Part shown: positions 33,224-45,872 of the stretch, piece after piece
Numbering within the stretch: position 1 is the first letter of the stretch
Layout: each line of letters starts with the position of its first letter
Origin: Pholiota molesta
Taxonomy: Eukaryota; Basidiomycota; Agaricomycetes; Agaricales; Strophariaceae
Reading direction: 5' to 3'
DNA: 64,000 bases
Assembly: GCA_014925825.1 (NCBI GenBank)
Contig: JACGCK010000002.1
Coordinates: forward strand, 992,001 to 1,056,000
Position numbers and translations under genes: made by a program
The notes under the pieces: model-generated
Database searches by the model: none
The model's input: the letters and a program-made list of their open reading frames with translations, nothing else
What the model was told of the DNA's origin: nothing

Positions 33224-35689
33224 ATGGGCAAGTCACAAAAGAAGAAGGTAATGCGCAGGCACAACCCTATGCGCGTGCCGGACTCGCATCTGCCAAAAGG
33301 CCTTGCCTCAGCGTCGGAATCGTCCTCCAAATCAAATGAGATCCTGCCAATCCTGCAAAGAGTGCGTGCTTCCTGCAACTTCGGTCAGGTTCTTGAGATC
33401 AATGTTAGATTTATTGTAGATGGAGAACGCAGATGCTTCGGAGCGCAAATGGGCGTGTGTAGCCGTGTCGAATTTGATCCAGAACGATCCATCGACGAGA
33501 CGATTGCTCCAGGGCAAAAACGTGGTTGGCGCGTTGATCACTAGATTGACTGATAGCGAAGAGGAGGTGTCCGTTGAAGCTGTTGGTGCTCTAAGGTATG
33601 TGCGGTTGTGGAAAGGTGCGGCGTGAAAAGCTGATGGCGTCCAGGAATCTGTGCATCGATGGCGGATTCGATATTTGCGCTGAAATGTACAACAAAAATA
33701 TCCTCACTCCATTAAAATCGTTCATACCCAAGGTGCGTCGATTTCCTGTCGAAGGATGTCTTATTCTCATATTGGTAGCGAGTAGATTTCGACTACTCTG
33801 TCGCAATTTCTCGGGGAACCAAAAGGCGCTGCTGAAGCCGTCCGCAGAATCGTCTACGACTTTGCCGATAATGTGATTACGATCCTCTGGTGCCTTTCGT
33901 GAGTACGCCTTCGGAATGCGGTATTCGATGGCTTGCTCAAATCCGTAGAGAGACTTCAAATAAAGCATTGAATGCCATCAACGAGATACGCCTCGTACCT
34001 TTCTTGATGTCTTTCCTCGCCGCTCGGGATAAACTCCCATTGTCCACCGTCACCTCAGCAGGTAGGCCTTTCTACTCCAACATTCCCATGAGATTTTATT
34101 TATTGGATCTTTATTCATTCAAATAGCACAATCATATATGTCCTACCGACGACAACTACCCAGCCATCACAGATGTGCGAGCGGATGGTAGTTATCTCGC
34201 GACCCTTTTATCCATCGCGCGCCAGGAGCAACCCCAGTCACCTGAGGTTAAAGCCGATCCCAGATCCACCACATTAGCTGTCCTTGCCGCTGGTACATTG
34301 CGCAACGTTTCGCCCATACCACCCCCATCCTCGGCTTCATTTATAGATATCGACAAGGATGTCGTTCTTCCACTTTTGCAGCCTGTTATATCCTCGATAT
34401 CCCTTCAGGCACGTCTAACGCCGTTCAAGAGCTTATCCAACGACAGGCTAATGAGCCATCTCTCGAGAACTTGTCTCTCAAAAATACCCCAAAATCTGAC
34501 CACAAATCAACCATCGAGGTTGAGTTGGAGCTATTGGAAGCTAAATTGCGGACGGTGCAATTAGCTCTAGAAATTCTTACCGGTACATGTGCAACCCTGC
34601 CAGATCCTGAGCCTGATGTTCCTGCGAACCAGGAAGCTGGTGACGACGAAGGTATGCAACTTTTTCTGTACATAGCAATCGGCAAATTAACGGCTTTCTC
34701 AGAGCTGGAATTTGAGGATGAGGCTGTCATTGATGCAGATATGAGCATGGATGAGGAACCTACTACAACACCAACCAACTCAGCACCGTCATTCCTAACA
34801 ACATTAGTGGCCCCGCTTATTGCACTCATCCAACCGACCGCTCTCTCCTTTCCTCCACTCGCTGCTCCCTCTATACATCCTCCAACAACGTCCGCCTGAG
34901 CGCGGTCCATATCAGCGCCCTCGAATGCCTCAACAACGTTTTTCTCTCGCTGACAACTTCACCCAACCCTAGCGTCTCAAGCGATATCATGCCGGAGTCA
35001 CCGTGTGGAACGGAGTCTGGTCCGCTCTGGGTCTTGTCGGGACCCAAAGTGGTTTGGGCCAAGAGCGCCGTCAAGAAATGTGGGAGATCTCTACTGGTGT
35101 TCTTTGGGGTATCGGGCGGGTATGGAAGGGAGCCATTGTAAGTTTGAATGATTGCATCAATTCTTTCTACATGTAATTAATACCTATTTTTCTAGGTGCC
35201 CAACGGAGAGCAGGTTAATCTGTTGATCCAACTTTCCACCGCATCGTCCAATCCACGGCTTCAAGTCAAGTGTATTGGCGCTTTGGAATGTCTCGCGCAA
35301 AATCCAACGGCGATTGAAGCCAACCAGGTATGTTATTATTTAATCGCAATGCTCTTTATCAGACTAAACGTATCATACAGATTATCTCTAACTATCTCAT
35401 CTCTCTCCTACCGAGCGCCACTAACACATCACCGGTGGGCACAGAGCCCATGGTGCAAGCCGCCTCTGCTCTCATCGATATCTATTCGGACGAAACATTC
35501 CCTTATGATGTGAACTTCCGACAGGGTGATTACTTGAGCAAATTAGCGGCGAGCGTAAGCAGTCTGAAAACTGCGGTAAAAGCCATCGATAGACGCAAAG
35601 AAGGTGGCAAAGAGCTGAGGCGGAGAGGAGAGGAGGTTTACGAGAACTTGCGCGATTTCGTCCAATATCGCAAGGATCTAGGACTTTGA
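33224..35689 (+). CDS. SYO1: Syo1 (symportin), ribosomal-protein co-import chaperone
   Basis: Armadillo/HEAT-repeat adaptor that carries Rpl5 and Rpl11 together into the nucleus with the importin Kap104. The N-terminus MGKSQKKKVMRRHNPMRVPD is the family's basic Kap104-binding start. Helical repeats follow: KWACVAVSNLIQNDPSTRRL, VSVEAVGALR spliced to NLCIDGGFDICAEM, and LNAINEIRLVPFLMSFLAAR. An acidic loop appears near 34620-34760, as in Syo1. The end is LLIQLSTASSNPRLQVKCIG, LVSPVGTEPMVQ-type repeats and YENLRDFVQYRKDLGL. There are about eight introns. Frame shifts occur near 34420, 34898 (one C missing from a CCC run) and 34992. Domain order and size fit the family. Confidence 0.85.
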
Positions 35690-36078
35690 TTGTATCTTGT
35701 GCTTTGATTACTTGGAACCTAGATGTTTGTTCTATCTCTTATGACCTTGTGGAATCTGTAATCCAGATGAAAGCGGCTGTAGGTTATTTAATTGTAGGTA
35801 TAACATGTACACCGAAATCCTGTCCTGTTCAACGATTCTTTCCTCAGCCCATTAACCTCGTAGCTAAATTGACATTGTGGTATATGGAGAGGGAGCCTAC
35901 TTATCATGTTTTTCTTTTGCTTCCTGAAGCTGATGGGATGCATTGGAATGAAGTGCTAGAACAGACTCCGCGACTCGTGAGATTTAGAAAGCCTATAAAG
36001 GCTGAGATCGATTAGATCATGGCACATCATGCACATAACTCTGTAAGAACCTCATACCAGGACAACGACCATACGCTA
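35690..36078. other. intergenic region
   Basis: Spacer between Syo1 and RidA. A 109-codon frame spans 35686-36015 but has no family motif, overlaps the Syo1 stop and lies in AT-rich sequence. An upstream ATG at 36019 followed by a GTAAGA could mark a 5' leader exon of RidA. Confidence 0.45.
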
Positions 36079-36702
36079 ATGTCCGGGACTGTGCAGAAGA
36101 CGTTCGTGTACACACCAGATGCTGTCCCACCTTTACCTATCTTTTGTTTGTGTTTTCCTCCAGTGTCAAGTGTCTTCGAACGTAACTTGCTAATGCCTGA
36201 TTTGTCGTCGCCCTCGATCTCTCCATCAATATAGCGCAAGCAGTTGTTTCGAAGGGTATGGTGTATGCTTCGGGGAACATTGGATGTGACAACCACTATA
36301 GATTAGTAGAAGGTGGTGTTCAGGCGCAAACCGTAAGACATTATTTCGAATCTGGCTTGCACAGCACCTTTGCTAACGAGGTGTACCAAAACCAGCAGGC
36401 TGCGCTTCACAACCTCTCCATTGTACTTAAAGAAGCTGGTTCAGGGCTTGAGCATATTGTCAAAGTCAATGTGTATCTCACAAACATGCTTCGTGACTTC
36501 CAACCGATGAATGAAGCGTATGCGGAGGTAATTGCAATCTTCGGTCATCAATACCGACACAAATATCTGACAGACATGCCACCCCGTCCCAGTTCTTTGA
36601 AGCAGGAAAATGCCTGCCCGCACGTGTGTCGGGGTAGCCAATTTACCTATGGGTGCAGCTGTCGAGATTGAGTGTGTTGCTGAATTGGCGTCGACTTCGT
36701 GA
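36079..36702 (+). CDS. RidA / YjgF / YER057c-type imine deaminase
   Basis: Small enamine/imine deaminase that removes reactive 2-aminoacrylate; fungal forms are cytosolic or mitochondrial. Four exons give MSGTVQKTFVYTPDAVPPLP, then SQAVVSKGMVYASGNIGCD, then LHNLSIVLKEAGSGLEHIVK with NVYLTNMLRDF, and finally AGKMPARTCVGVANLPMGAA with VEIECVAELA. The PARTCVGVANLPMGAxVEIE segment is the family signature and carries the catalytic arginine. Splice junctions are standard and the frame is unbroken. An alternative start at 36019 would add eight residues only if an intron joins it. Confidence 0.87.
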
Positions 36703-37502
36703 GATGTCTGAATTGCAGAATGCGATGGTGTGAAGACAATAGTTGGGGCGCCCGGAGAAATTATTCGCGATATCTCAGATCGTTGTATTCGAATGGGACC
36801 TCGATGATAAATCACAGGCAAATTCGGTACAATATTTGTGTCCTGGAAAATCCTTCAGCCACCAAAGACGTGTTGAGAATCAGAGCTTGGTATTATAGTG
36901 ACGAAAAGTCTTCGACACACCCACGATTGACTGTTATAAGTAGGCAACACATGCCAGCAGACGGTGCGCAACTAGAAATAAATCACTGACGCCAATATTG
37001 ATCCCGGATGAGTGCTAAGTACTCCAGGTTGTCCAGTGTCTCTGCAGTGTCTCTACACCGGCAAGGTCATATGTCCAGATTTAACGAATTAGACAAGCTT
37101 TTGCAGGAGATCTGCGCGAGTGTTAACATATGTCGACGACTCGGAACCCACTGTAAAAATTTTGAGAGAAGCCTGTGCGGACTAAGATAAGTCAATCGCT
37201 ATATTTAAATTTCACTTTCGAGTGGGTCTTCGCAGGAGAAGCAGGCTCAAGGATTGAGTAGTCAGAGTAAGGATTACTTGAGGAAGTCAGTGGTAGCGGG
37301 ACGAAGTGAACCTTAGTGAACCCGACTCTGCTGCACTGCCACGGTACCTTACCGCAACACCACGTGATGATGTTTCCAAATCGCGACGATGAGGTTACAG
37401 GTTCATCCAACAGCACCGCTGCCTCAAGTCGTCCTCCATTGCAAGTCAATGGGCTCGTCCTGCTAGGCCACTTGCCATTTCTCCCAAATCCTCTTATAAT
37501 CT
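36703..37502. other. intergenic region of 800 bp
   Basis: No recognisable gene. Short frames on both strands lack motifs and matching introns. Presumably holds the 3' end of RidA and the promoter of the kinase gene. Confidence 0.5.
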
Positions 37503-40500
37503 ATGGCACATCAACAAGCATACCAGGCTTATCCGCAGAACAAAGGGACACTTATTCCTGGCCAAAGCATCTCCGTCAATAATTATACAGTTCAGGTAGA
37601 ACGATACCTCTCCCAAGGTAGGCTTCGGTTCTGATAAATTCTAAAACTATGTAACCTTATTTCTACAGGTGGCTTTGCCCATGTGTATCTCGTACGAACC
37701 CCTCAGCCTGTGTATAACACGACACATCATGTCCTCAAACGCATCGCGGTCGCTAACGAGTCAATGTTGACGGATGTAAAGAAGGAGGTGATATTATGGT
37801 GCGCCTGCAACGACATATTTTCTTTATCACCACATTTACCTGCCATTATCAGAGGCTATTGAAGGGACATCCCAATATCGTGCATCTCATCGATGCTTCA
37901 TGGCACAAGCTGCCCAATGGAACCTTTGAAGTCTTTATTCTCATGGAATTCTGTCCTGGTAAGTCTTTTATTGAAATCTTACGCATTGGTTTTACTGACT
38001 CCATATCCATATAGGTGGCGGTATAATCGATATGATGAACCGGAGACTACGTGAACGCCTCACAGAGGCCGAGATTCTCCAGATTTTGTAGATGTTTGTG
38101 AGGGCGTGGCTTATATGCACAACTCACGGCCACCACTACTACATCGCGATCTCAAAGTGAGAACATCCTTCAATCCTCTCCTACCTCCTTCAAGCTTTGT
38201 GACTTTGGTTCTGCTACTACTGTGTCCAATCCACCCACCAACATGCAAGAAATTCGCGCTCTGGAAGCGATCTCAACAGGCATACGACCCTGCAATACCG
38301 CGCTCCTGAAATGGTTGACGTGTACTCAAACGTCCGATCAACGAGAAGAGCGATGTATGGGCGCTAGGCGTACTCCTATACAAGTTATGCTATTATACCA
38401 CGCCATTCGAGGAGCACGGTCCTCTGGCCATTTTAAATGTTCAATATCGCATACCCCCATACCCAGTGTATTCTCAAGATATGAATATGTTAATTGGTGT
38501 GTTTCTGCCAATCTTATAGGCACAACAATTTGATTACTATATTTTGCCTAGCTTCTATGTTGCGGGAGCACGGTGCGCAGAGGCCCACCGTCTTCGAGCT
38601 TCTAACCACGTACATCGCTGCGTGGTACAAGATCCAAGTTCACCTACAGCATGCCATCCCCTCAACCCGCTCTATCACGTTCGCAAGGATATGGAAAGCC
38701 TACCCTGTGCCATCTCCCAATCCGATGGAGGGTGTGGTCACAGTCGGTGGCGCGCCGTCGTCAGTACCGAACGTCGTCCTGTTAACCAGGGCATTCAGGC
38801 CAGAGACAGGGTCCTCGAGGCTATCGCCCCATGCGGCGAGGAAGACCGGCTGTTCGAGGGAACAGAATGTCATATCGAGGCCTGCTAGTCCTCAAAACCT
38901 GACCAAGTTCGCCCAGCAAACCAAGAGAAATCTCGAGATGCATCATATAACGATTTCACAGTGGAGCAAGAAAAGGCATGGAAAGCAGCAATGGAGAGAT
39001 CAGCTCGCAAGCCAACTATATCAATGTTGATGATGCTGCATGGAGTCTCGACAAACCCAGCTCGGATGCGCGGAAAGCGACAAAGGGTCGCCCCTGGTTT
39101 GGTGATGATTTCGCGGAAAGCTTGTGGACCGCCCCTGATCCTAACTTGCAAGCGCCTTCGCGACCAAGGCAGAGTCCCAGTCCCACAAAGTCACCATGAG
39201 CGTTCAGAGGACAGCTGAGGCCCCTTTGGCGTTCACTGGAGGGAGTAGGATTCGGCCAAAACAAGACAGGTTGATCCCTGCCAGGGATAATAGGGACAAG
39301 GACGCGTTTGAAGGTTAGGACTCATGACGAATGTCCTAAAACGGCTCCAACACTAGGAGAAGCTAGGAAGTTGCGCACGGGATTGGCATCATGAGTACCC
39401 CTGGCAGTACTCCTCAAGGCGATTATGTTCGTGACAGCGACAGCAAGCTTAGGCCTACCCAGCAACGGCCTACGCCTTCGCCTCAGTTGCAACCTAGATA
39501 CCTCTCCACGTCACCGCTCATTCCACAATCGGTTTCTCCTGTTCCTACGCCTGGATCATCTAGCAACCTCTCATTCAGATCCTCGAACTCACCTTCTGGG
39601 TCTGGAGCAGGCCCGCCATCCGCGGCAAGTGAAGGCAACACCATCGAAGCTAGGTTCCCTTCTTGGAGGAATTGGATGCACAATTCAGCCCGTCTCACAA
39701 TCCTCTGTATCCGTCTTCAATCAATGACGCTACTAGCAGTCAAATGGCGAAGCAGACAGCCAACCGCTTGCAAAATGCGTCGCGTATCACCAACATCGGC
39801 GCCTCTGGGACCGGCGGAAATTATCTGAAGCCTGCTATGTCTACCACCATGGCCTATGCGCTTGATGGGACGCGTTCAGAGCAGGTGACGGGCATCGCTA
39901 TGCGCGATGCGAAGGACGGGAAAAGGTTCCAGAGACCAATGCTGGTGCGAGTTGGACGCCCCCTGAGGCTGAGAGAGGAACGCCCCGGAAAGCAATATAT
40001 CGCAACGAAATGGGATTATCCAACCGAAACCGCTTATGGTACGCAAGCATCGCAGTTCCACTTCGATGAAGCCTTCCTTCTCGGGCACTGGCAAGAGCTT
40101 TGAGAATTCAGAGAGCCAGTCGAGTATTTCCACGTCCAACGACAGCCTGGCACCTCCAAAATTGCCTGCAAGGCCTGCGCCGACCAATGCATCGCAGCGA
40201 GATTGGCTGACTGGTGATGACCAAGACCACGAGGAGATCAAGGCGCATCTAACGCCGGATATTCCTGTTCTCCGTGATCTCCCAGCAAGCGCGCCTCCCT
40301 CATCGAAAGCAGCAATTTCAGGATCATCTCTAGTTCTGCTGCTCAGCATGTCGATGCCCCGGAACGGAATGTGGATGACCTCCTTCCGCAGACCTGTCGC
40401 CTACTGTGTCCAAGTTCAAACGAGCTTTCCCTGCTCTTGAGCCCTTCGACGCTGACAAGCTACAGTTAAGTTTCTCATTAAACCCGAAGACGGATTCGCG

Positions 40501-41860
40501 GAGTCCTGTTAGGAAGGAACCAGAACCTGACTCATCGAGTGCGGATGAAGGACCTGAGGACCCCAGCATTGTGTCTACCTCTCAGAAAAGACAGGCGGCG
40601 AGGGCGCGAGGCAGGCAAAGCTCTGTTCATGATTTGGTCTATCAATATGGAGGTGGTTTGGTGACAAAGGACAAGGACAAGGAAAATGACAAAGATACGG
40701 AAAAGGAAAGGCCGAGGCCTGCCGTGCAGTACAATGTTGGTGCTAGTGATTATACGCCTCGCAAGTCTCGTCCGTCGATGCCAGGGCTGGCTCCTCCAGC
40801 TAACCAAAGGCCGACACAAACGACGCCCTCTCCTACGAGTACCACCTCTAAATTTCTCCTTTAACGGCATACAAGCATCTTCCCGCCACTACAGACCGAC
40901 CACAACCTCCACCTCCTGCAACCAAACCCGTGGCGCCCAATAACATCAAACCCTCTACATCCGCACGCTCGCGCCCTCAATCGATGTTCGTCTTTCCCTC
41001 TAAATCGGTCGATAGTTCTTCGACCTCTACAACAACTACAATTACACCCACAACCAATAATCTTATACCTCCATCGGACCCGCGACCCCGCGCTACTCGC
41101 AGGACGTCAATCTCGGATATGGTCCAACGATACGAAGCCATTGGAACCACGGGCAGGCCTGGAGCGTCAATACCACCTCCGCCACCTTCGCCTATTCATA
41201 AACCAGTTGCCTCCAGAGCAACACCAGCGGCCGCTGAGAGCAATCGGGTCGTGAAGCCTTCAGACACTGGCAAAATTATCTCGGCGAAGGTGCCACTGGC
41301 AAATGATAGCTATGTGCCCTCCCACAACTATCGTTCGAAATCCCGATCGCAGTCGAAGGACTCGATCCGAAGGGCAAACAGTTCAACTCGATCGCCGTCG
41401 AAGGTCCATCGAAAACTGACCTCAGACAGAGAAACGCCAGCCGCGGAAGACAAGGACAAGACACCGCGTTCGAAGAGAATATCGTCAGAGCGGGGCCGTC
41501 CATATCCACTTTGCCTTCTCGGGTAGAACCACCAGCGCCACCACGAGCGACGAAGCCGGCCACTGTGGTTACTTCCTTCGCGCTTAACGGTTCGCCGAGG
41601 AAACCTCCGGTGTCTCTTGTAGATGATGTTCCTACCACCACTTCCAAGGCTGAGGAGCCTCGATCACCATCGCCTGAGCGGCCATATCAAGGTGTTGGGA
41701 AGTTGATTGACCAGTGGCAGAAGAAATCGGCAGAAGCAGATCAAAGTCGACCTGGCCTTCAGGGAAACGGGGAGACTTGGTGTCAAAACGAGCTGGGATG
41801 ATCCAAGGAGAGAAAGATAGCGAAGAGAAAGTTTGGGTTTGCATTGCTTTTTATAATTAG
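37503..41860 (+). CDS. Ark1/Prk1/AAK1-family serine/threonine kinase (frame broken)
   Basis: Actin- and endocytosis-regulating kinase of the Ark/Prk/AAK1/GAK family, acting on coat adaptors at cortical patches. The N-terminus is [20 protein letters not shown], then the glycine loop [20 protein letters not shown] and the lysine in HHVLKRIAV. The family hallmark [20 protein letters not shown] follows. [13 protein letters not shown] is the catalytic loop, then LCDFGSATT, the APE region ([12 protein letters not shown]) and [20 protein letters not shown]. The tail is about 900 residues, Ser/Pro-rich, ending near [15 protein letters not shown] and [11 protein letters not shown]. The kinase domain alone has at least four single-base losses (about 38086, 38157, 38268, 38327), and the tail has more. 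Conserved residues are all present once frames are followed, so it is probably functional. Confidence 0.85.
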
Positions 41861-41951
41861 TTGCATTTTGGATATACGGATATGTGGAATGTATTCCTAT
41901 TTATGGACCACAAGACGACTTTTCTATGATACAGACCCAAGTCGAAGGTTA

Positions 41952-43068
41952 TTAGTAAATAGTATTACAGAATTCGAACAGCTCAGTTAGATTCAGAGTC
42001 AGAGTCGATGAGAAACGGTTGCTTCGTGGGGGAGAGTCTTTCCTAGCACCAACCAACATCTCTCGGGCCAAATCTTTGCCTTTCCCAATTTCCCAAGCTG
42101 GATCTTCCTTCGTATACGAATACCCTTTGACAAGTTCCGTATCGCCTCCGATTCCCAGCTCCAAGGCGGCTGCATCGGCGCGTGCAATATTGGATTGTGC
42201 AGGATGTATGAAAATGAATCGGGTTTGGATTTGGATCTGGGCCGCGTCTGGATAGATTTGGGAGGATATTTGCGTTCGTCCTGCTGCAGGAGCGGTTGAG
42301 AATCTGAATCGTAGGAGTGATTGGTATTGCGGGTATTTCTGAGGTGGTTTTAGCATGGAATATCTGGATACAGTGGGAAGGCAACATACCGAGAAAACTA
42401 TTGATGATTTAGGTTTTTTCTGTATTTCAATGGTGAATTGTGCTGCAGAGAGCGTGACAACCTGGAGGCCAAAGTCAGCGGTTCGTGCACTGCAAAAGTA
42501 TGAGATGGGTGCTTGTGCTTACAATTGTAAATATCAGCCTAAGAAATCATTCGTCATTCGTTAACAATGCGAAAGTAGTATAGATGGAGAAACTGACCCC
42601 AAATGACATGACATTGCAACAAGCATATAACATCTGTTGATGGAGACATGAGTTCAACGTCAGATCTTTATTGAATTGAAAGGATCGATCATACAGTCGT
42701 AGAAACGTTGTCACAGAATACAGCCCTGTTCTCCATAGGCAGTAGATATTCGAGACCGCCCAAGTTGACGCGGTACCCATTCCTTGTCGAGTAGGAAAGT
42801 GAACAATCTAAAAATAGCGCGTTTCAGTGCTGAGAAATAGCCGTCGTGAATAACTTATAATGGCGACGAACCTCTCCGATATGCATATGACAACAACAAC
42901 GATGCAAGCGGCCAGGAAGCTCCCAAAAGAATGCAGAACAAGCGAGGGAAGCAGGATGTGTTCGTCGTTGAACGACCAATGAAGATGCGGCTCAAAGCCC
43001 ATAGCGGACGTGTTTCTTCCACCAAATGTGTCAGGAGAATGAGAGTTGGGGTCAAAGGAATGACGCAT
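41952..43068 (-). CDS. Ctr-type copper transporter
   Basis: Ctr copper transporter family, three TM helices, expected at the plasma membrane or vacuole. The likely start MRHSFDPNSHSPDTFGGRNT at 43068 precedes HLHWSFND and TM1 (FGSFLAACIVVVVICISERF). After an intron comes NIYCLWRTGLYSVTTFLRL, and a further short exon gives CYMLVAMSCHLG with the MxxxM copper-conducting motif (MLVAM). Two more exons give LIFTI and VVTLSAAQFTIEIQKKPKSS. The C-terminal tail reads TRFIFIHPAQSNIARADAAA and DPAWEIGKGKDLARE to the stop at 41952. The GxxxG packing motif usual in TM3 is not obvious. The exon chain is inferred by eye, and an upstream extension to 43215 is possible. Confidence 0.65.
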
Positions 43069-43451
43069 GTGGGGAAACGAGTTGGACGGCGCAATAGTCG
43101 CGCGACGGATGTTGGTTATTCCAAAGCTGTATGTGACGCGACTGAGGCAGGCCGACGACAATAAGCCTAAATAAGCAACAATGTTGCTAAGAAACAGCAA
43201 TGATGTAATCTCCATTTATAGTAGTGTAATTTACAGTCTGAAGTTGGTCTGAAGCAGAAAATGGCAGCAATCGAAAAAGACCTTCGTATGTTAGATAGTA
43301 AAATAACAATAAAAATTGTTCAGCATCTCGTACAGGTACCCAAGTTTAAGGAATTAACAAAAAAAAATTCCATGGATCCCTGTAACCAATATGACCGTAT
43401 AAAACTTTCAACGCAAGAAACCATTCAACAGATCCTTTCTAAATCCTAATA
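43069..43451. other. intergenic region
   Basis: Spacer between the Ctr gene start and the exonuclease V gene end, both on the minus strand. A 62-codon plus-strand frame (43261-43449) has no recognisable motif. The open frame also allows the Ctr protein to start upstream at 43215. Confidence 0.45.
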
Positions 43452-45872
43452 TCACGCCTTGATTCTATTGCTATGCTCCAGAGCTTTTTCAGCTCGCCAC
43501 TCACAATCCTCAGAATACTCACATGACCTAAGTAGAAAATGAGAGATGCTCTGGAAATTTTCGCTGAAGGAGACTGACCTGCATCTGTATGATTGTTCCA
43601 AAGACACCCCTTCAGGCCGCCGTTCGCCCCGCCACCACTTCAACACTTGGGTGAGATACGTGTCTAGCTCTAGATCATCGTGGAGGAATGTTTTCGTGCC
43701 GATGATTTTGAAACGACGAATTCCCATATCGTCTTCCCCTTTTTTCCTTTTGATTTAGATTTTCCTTTCCTAGTGATCGGTGGGGCAACGGGACTTTTAG
43801 AAGTGCTTTCTATAAACGGAAAGTCAGCTCAAAGTCTATAACCTCTCTTTATTCAGATTATTTACCCGATATGTTCGGCGTATCAGGACAGTCCGCTTGA
43901 GGAAGGATCGACTGCTGAAGGGCCCATTGTAGCTGAATATCGTCGGAATTAGAGACTTCATCGGATGAGTTCTGCAAAATTGTTGCATTCTCGTTAATTG
44001 GTTCGATGACGTCCTGAGCAGTCACAGAAATAGGTTCATCCAAATTTGACGGTCCAGCCACTGGTGTTTGTTCTCCGCTATCCATGTCTCGCAAACTTGC
44101 CGCAATGGCTTTGGCGAGGTCTTCGTCCTCGACAGAAGATTTGTCATCGTTCTGCTGCGTTTCTTTATCCTTCCCCTTTCTATCTTGCTGCGGTGGTTGC
44201 AAGCGATAGATCAACTCCAACTGTGGGTCAACACCGACGACATTGAATTCCTTTACGAGCTTGTGCCACGAATTCACGAGATCATCCAGACACGCCGTCT
44301 TGAACTGGTCGCTCTCTTCGATCAACTGTGCCTGCACGAGAAAGCGCGTCGGAAAAACCTCAGTTGAATCAATGCCCAATTTATCCCAGAGACGCCGAAA
44401 ATCGTATGGCGGGTTCGTCGAGACAAGTTCCGAGAGAAGTCTTCGGTAGATCATGAGCTGGATCCGACCTGAATACATGTCGGCGTCTGAAGGGAGAGAA
44501 TCGCGCTTTCGTGTCTTGCTGTCTTTGATATACAGCGCGTAGCTAGTAGACGGCTCGGAAATTGGCGCTGGGCCCTCCGGTATTGAATCGTCTGATGTTG
44601 TTGCTTTTCTGGACTGAAGTACTGATCTAGATTCTGGGAGGGCGGTCAATTTTTGTTCGCTTTGTTTTTTTAGCAGATTGTAAAGGATCTGGTGTCCTCT
44701 TGGAGTGTTTAGACTCCGGACTTTGGTCGGGATGTGGAATTTCCCCTTTGACCACCTCATCCTACATGTACGACATCAGATAGTTCACAGCGGACCAGGC
44801 TTGTATTAATTCACCATGATCCCCACAACGACTTCATCGTGTATAATCCCAAAAACAGGCATTTCGCGCTGGATATGTATGTCAGAAAACAATTCTAGAA
44901 ATGCGTAAAGCTTACAGTGAAACCGGTCATGATTCCGCGTAGGCATGCGATCATGTTGACCAGCCTTTCGAAAGTGCTCAGCGGATTGAAAGGAAAAGTA
45001 AGAAAAGGATAGATACCTCAAGGCCCACCGCGTTTCGTCAGTCGTAATTTCGACTTGGAGCTCCTCAAATTTAACCTCGCGCTCGAGTTCTTTGTGAATG
45101 GTCTGTAGATGGTATCAAGGTATGATGGTCAGTGTTAAACCTGAGGAGACCCCATTGTCCTGAAGCTTACCTGGCCTTGCTTTGTGATGATGTCGTTATT
45201 TTGTGCAATCGGCACCGCTGGAGATATTGTTTTTCCAGAAGAAGACAGGAAGCTCCTGGGACGCTTAGCAAGCGGACGAGAGCGCATCCCTCGCAGGCCA
45301 TAATCATATTGGACTTCACACCTTGGTAAATCAATTTCCAAAGATTGGGATATCAAGTGCTGGTACATACCATGAAGGCGCACATAGGTCCGTCACCGAA
45401 AGTGGCTTGTAAGAACGAAATTGTCGAAGGGGAGACTTGACTGGCGGTGATTCTGATTCGCTACGGAGGAGATAGATATCGCGTCCTCTAATTCAATTTG
45501 TATTGAAGGAACACTTGTGATTGACGGCAGACTTCCAGAGGTTGCGACGTCGATAAGCTCAAGTTCTTCAGCACTCAACGTGCCTATGTTGAGGTCAAAC
45601 GCATCTGAGGCAAATGATGAATTGAATGTTGTATCGTCCACGTTATCGACAGGTATTGTACTAGTCTGAGAAGATACAACATCCTGCTCAGTCAGCCCTT
45701 CTGCGGGAGACGAAGCCGTATTGCGTCCACCTATTTCTGTTGGCAAAGACGCGTCGCCTACGCATTGGTCGCGTTGAAATGCAGCTTCGATAGAGGCGTC
45801 TATTTTCGTCAAATCTTCCGTGGAAAAGGAGAAGCTCAAGTCAAAGGACTCTTCAGAAGATGCATCCGACAT
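43452..45872 (-). CDS. EXO5: Exonuclease V (Exo5/Dem1), with UIM insert
   Basis: RecB-like single-strand DNA exonuclease with an iron-sulfur cluster, acting in mitochondrial DNA maintenance or genome repair. The N-terminal 160 residues are acidic and Ser-rich (MSDASSEESFDLSFSFSTED). The conserved part starts with CEVQYDYGLRGMRSRPLAKR, where the first cluster cysteine sits. Then come HKELEREVKFEELQVEI, FGIIHDEVVVGIMDEVVKGK (nuclease motif II region) and ALYIKDSKTRKRD (DxK motif). The end is WWRGERRPEGVSLEQSYRCR spliced to SCEYSEDCEWRAEKA, supplying the last three cysteines. Between the DxK motif and the C-terminus is an acidic insert with two ubiquitin-interacting-like motifs. There are many introns. 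The start may instead be 45941. Confidence 0.82.

Noticed and set aside
35686..36015. 109-codon plus-strand frame after Syo1
   Set aside because: Overlaps the Syo1 stop codon, lies in AT-rich sequence and shows no family motif.
37503..41860. Calling the kinase gene a pseudogene because of its frame breaks
   Set aside because: All catalytic motifs are conserved when frames are followed and each break in the kinase domain is a one-base loss in a short run, which fits sequence error better than decay.
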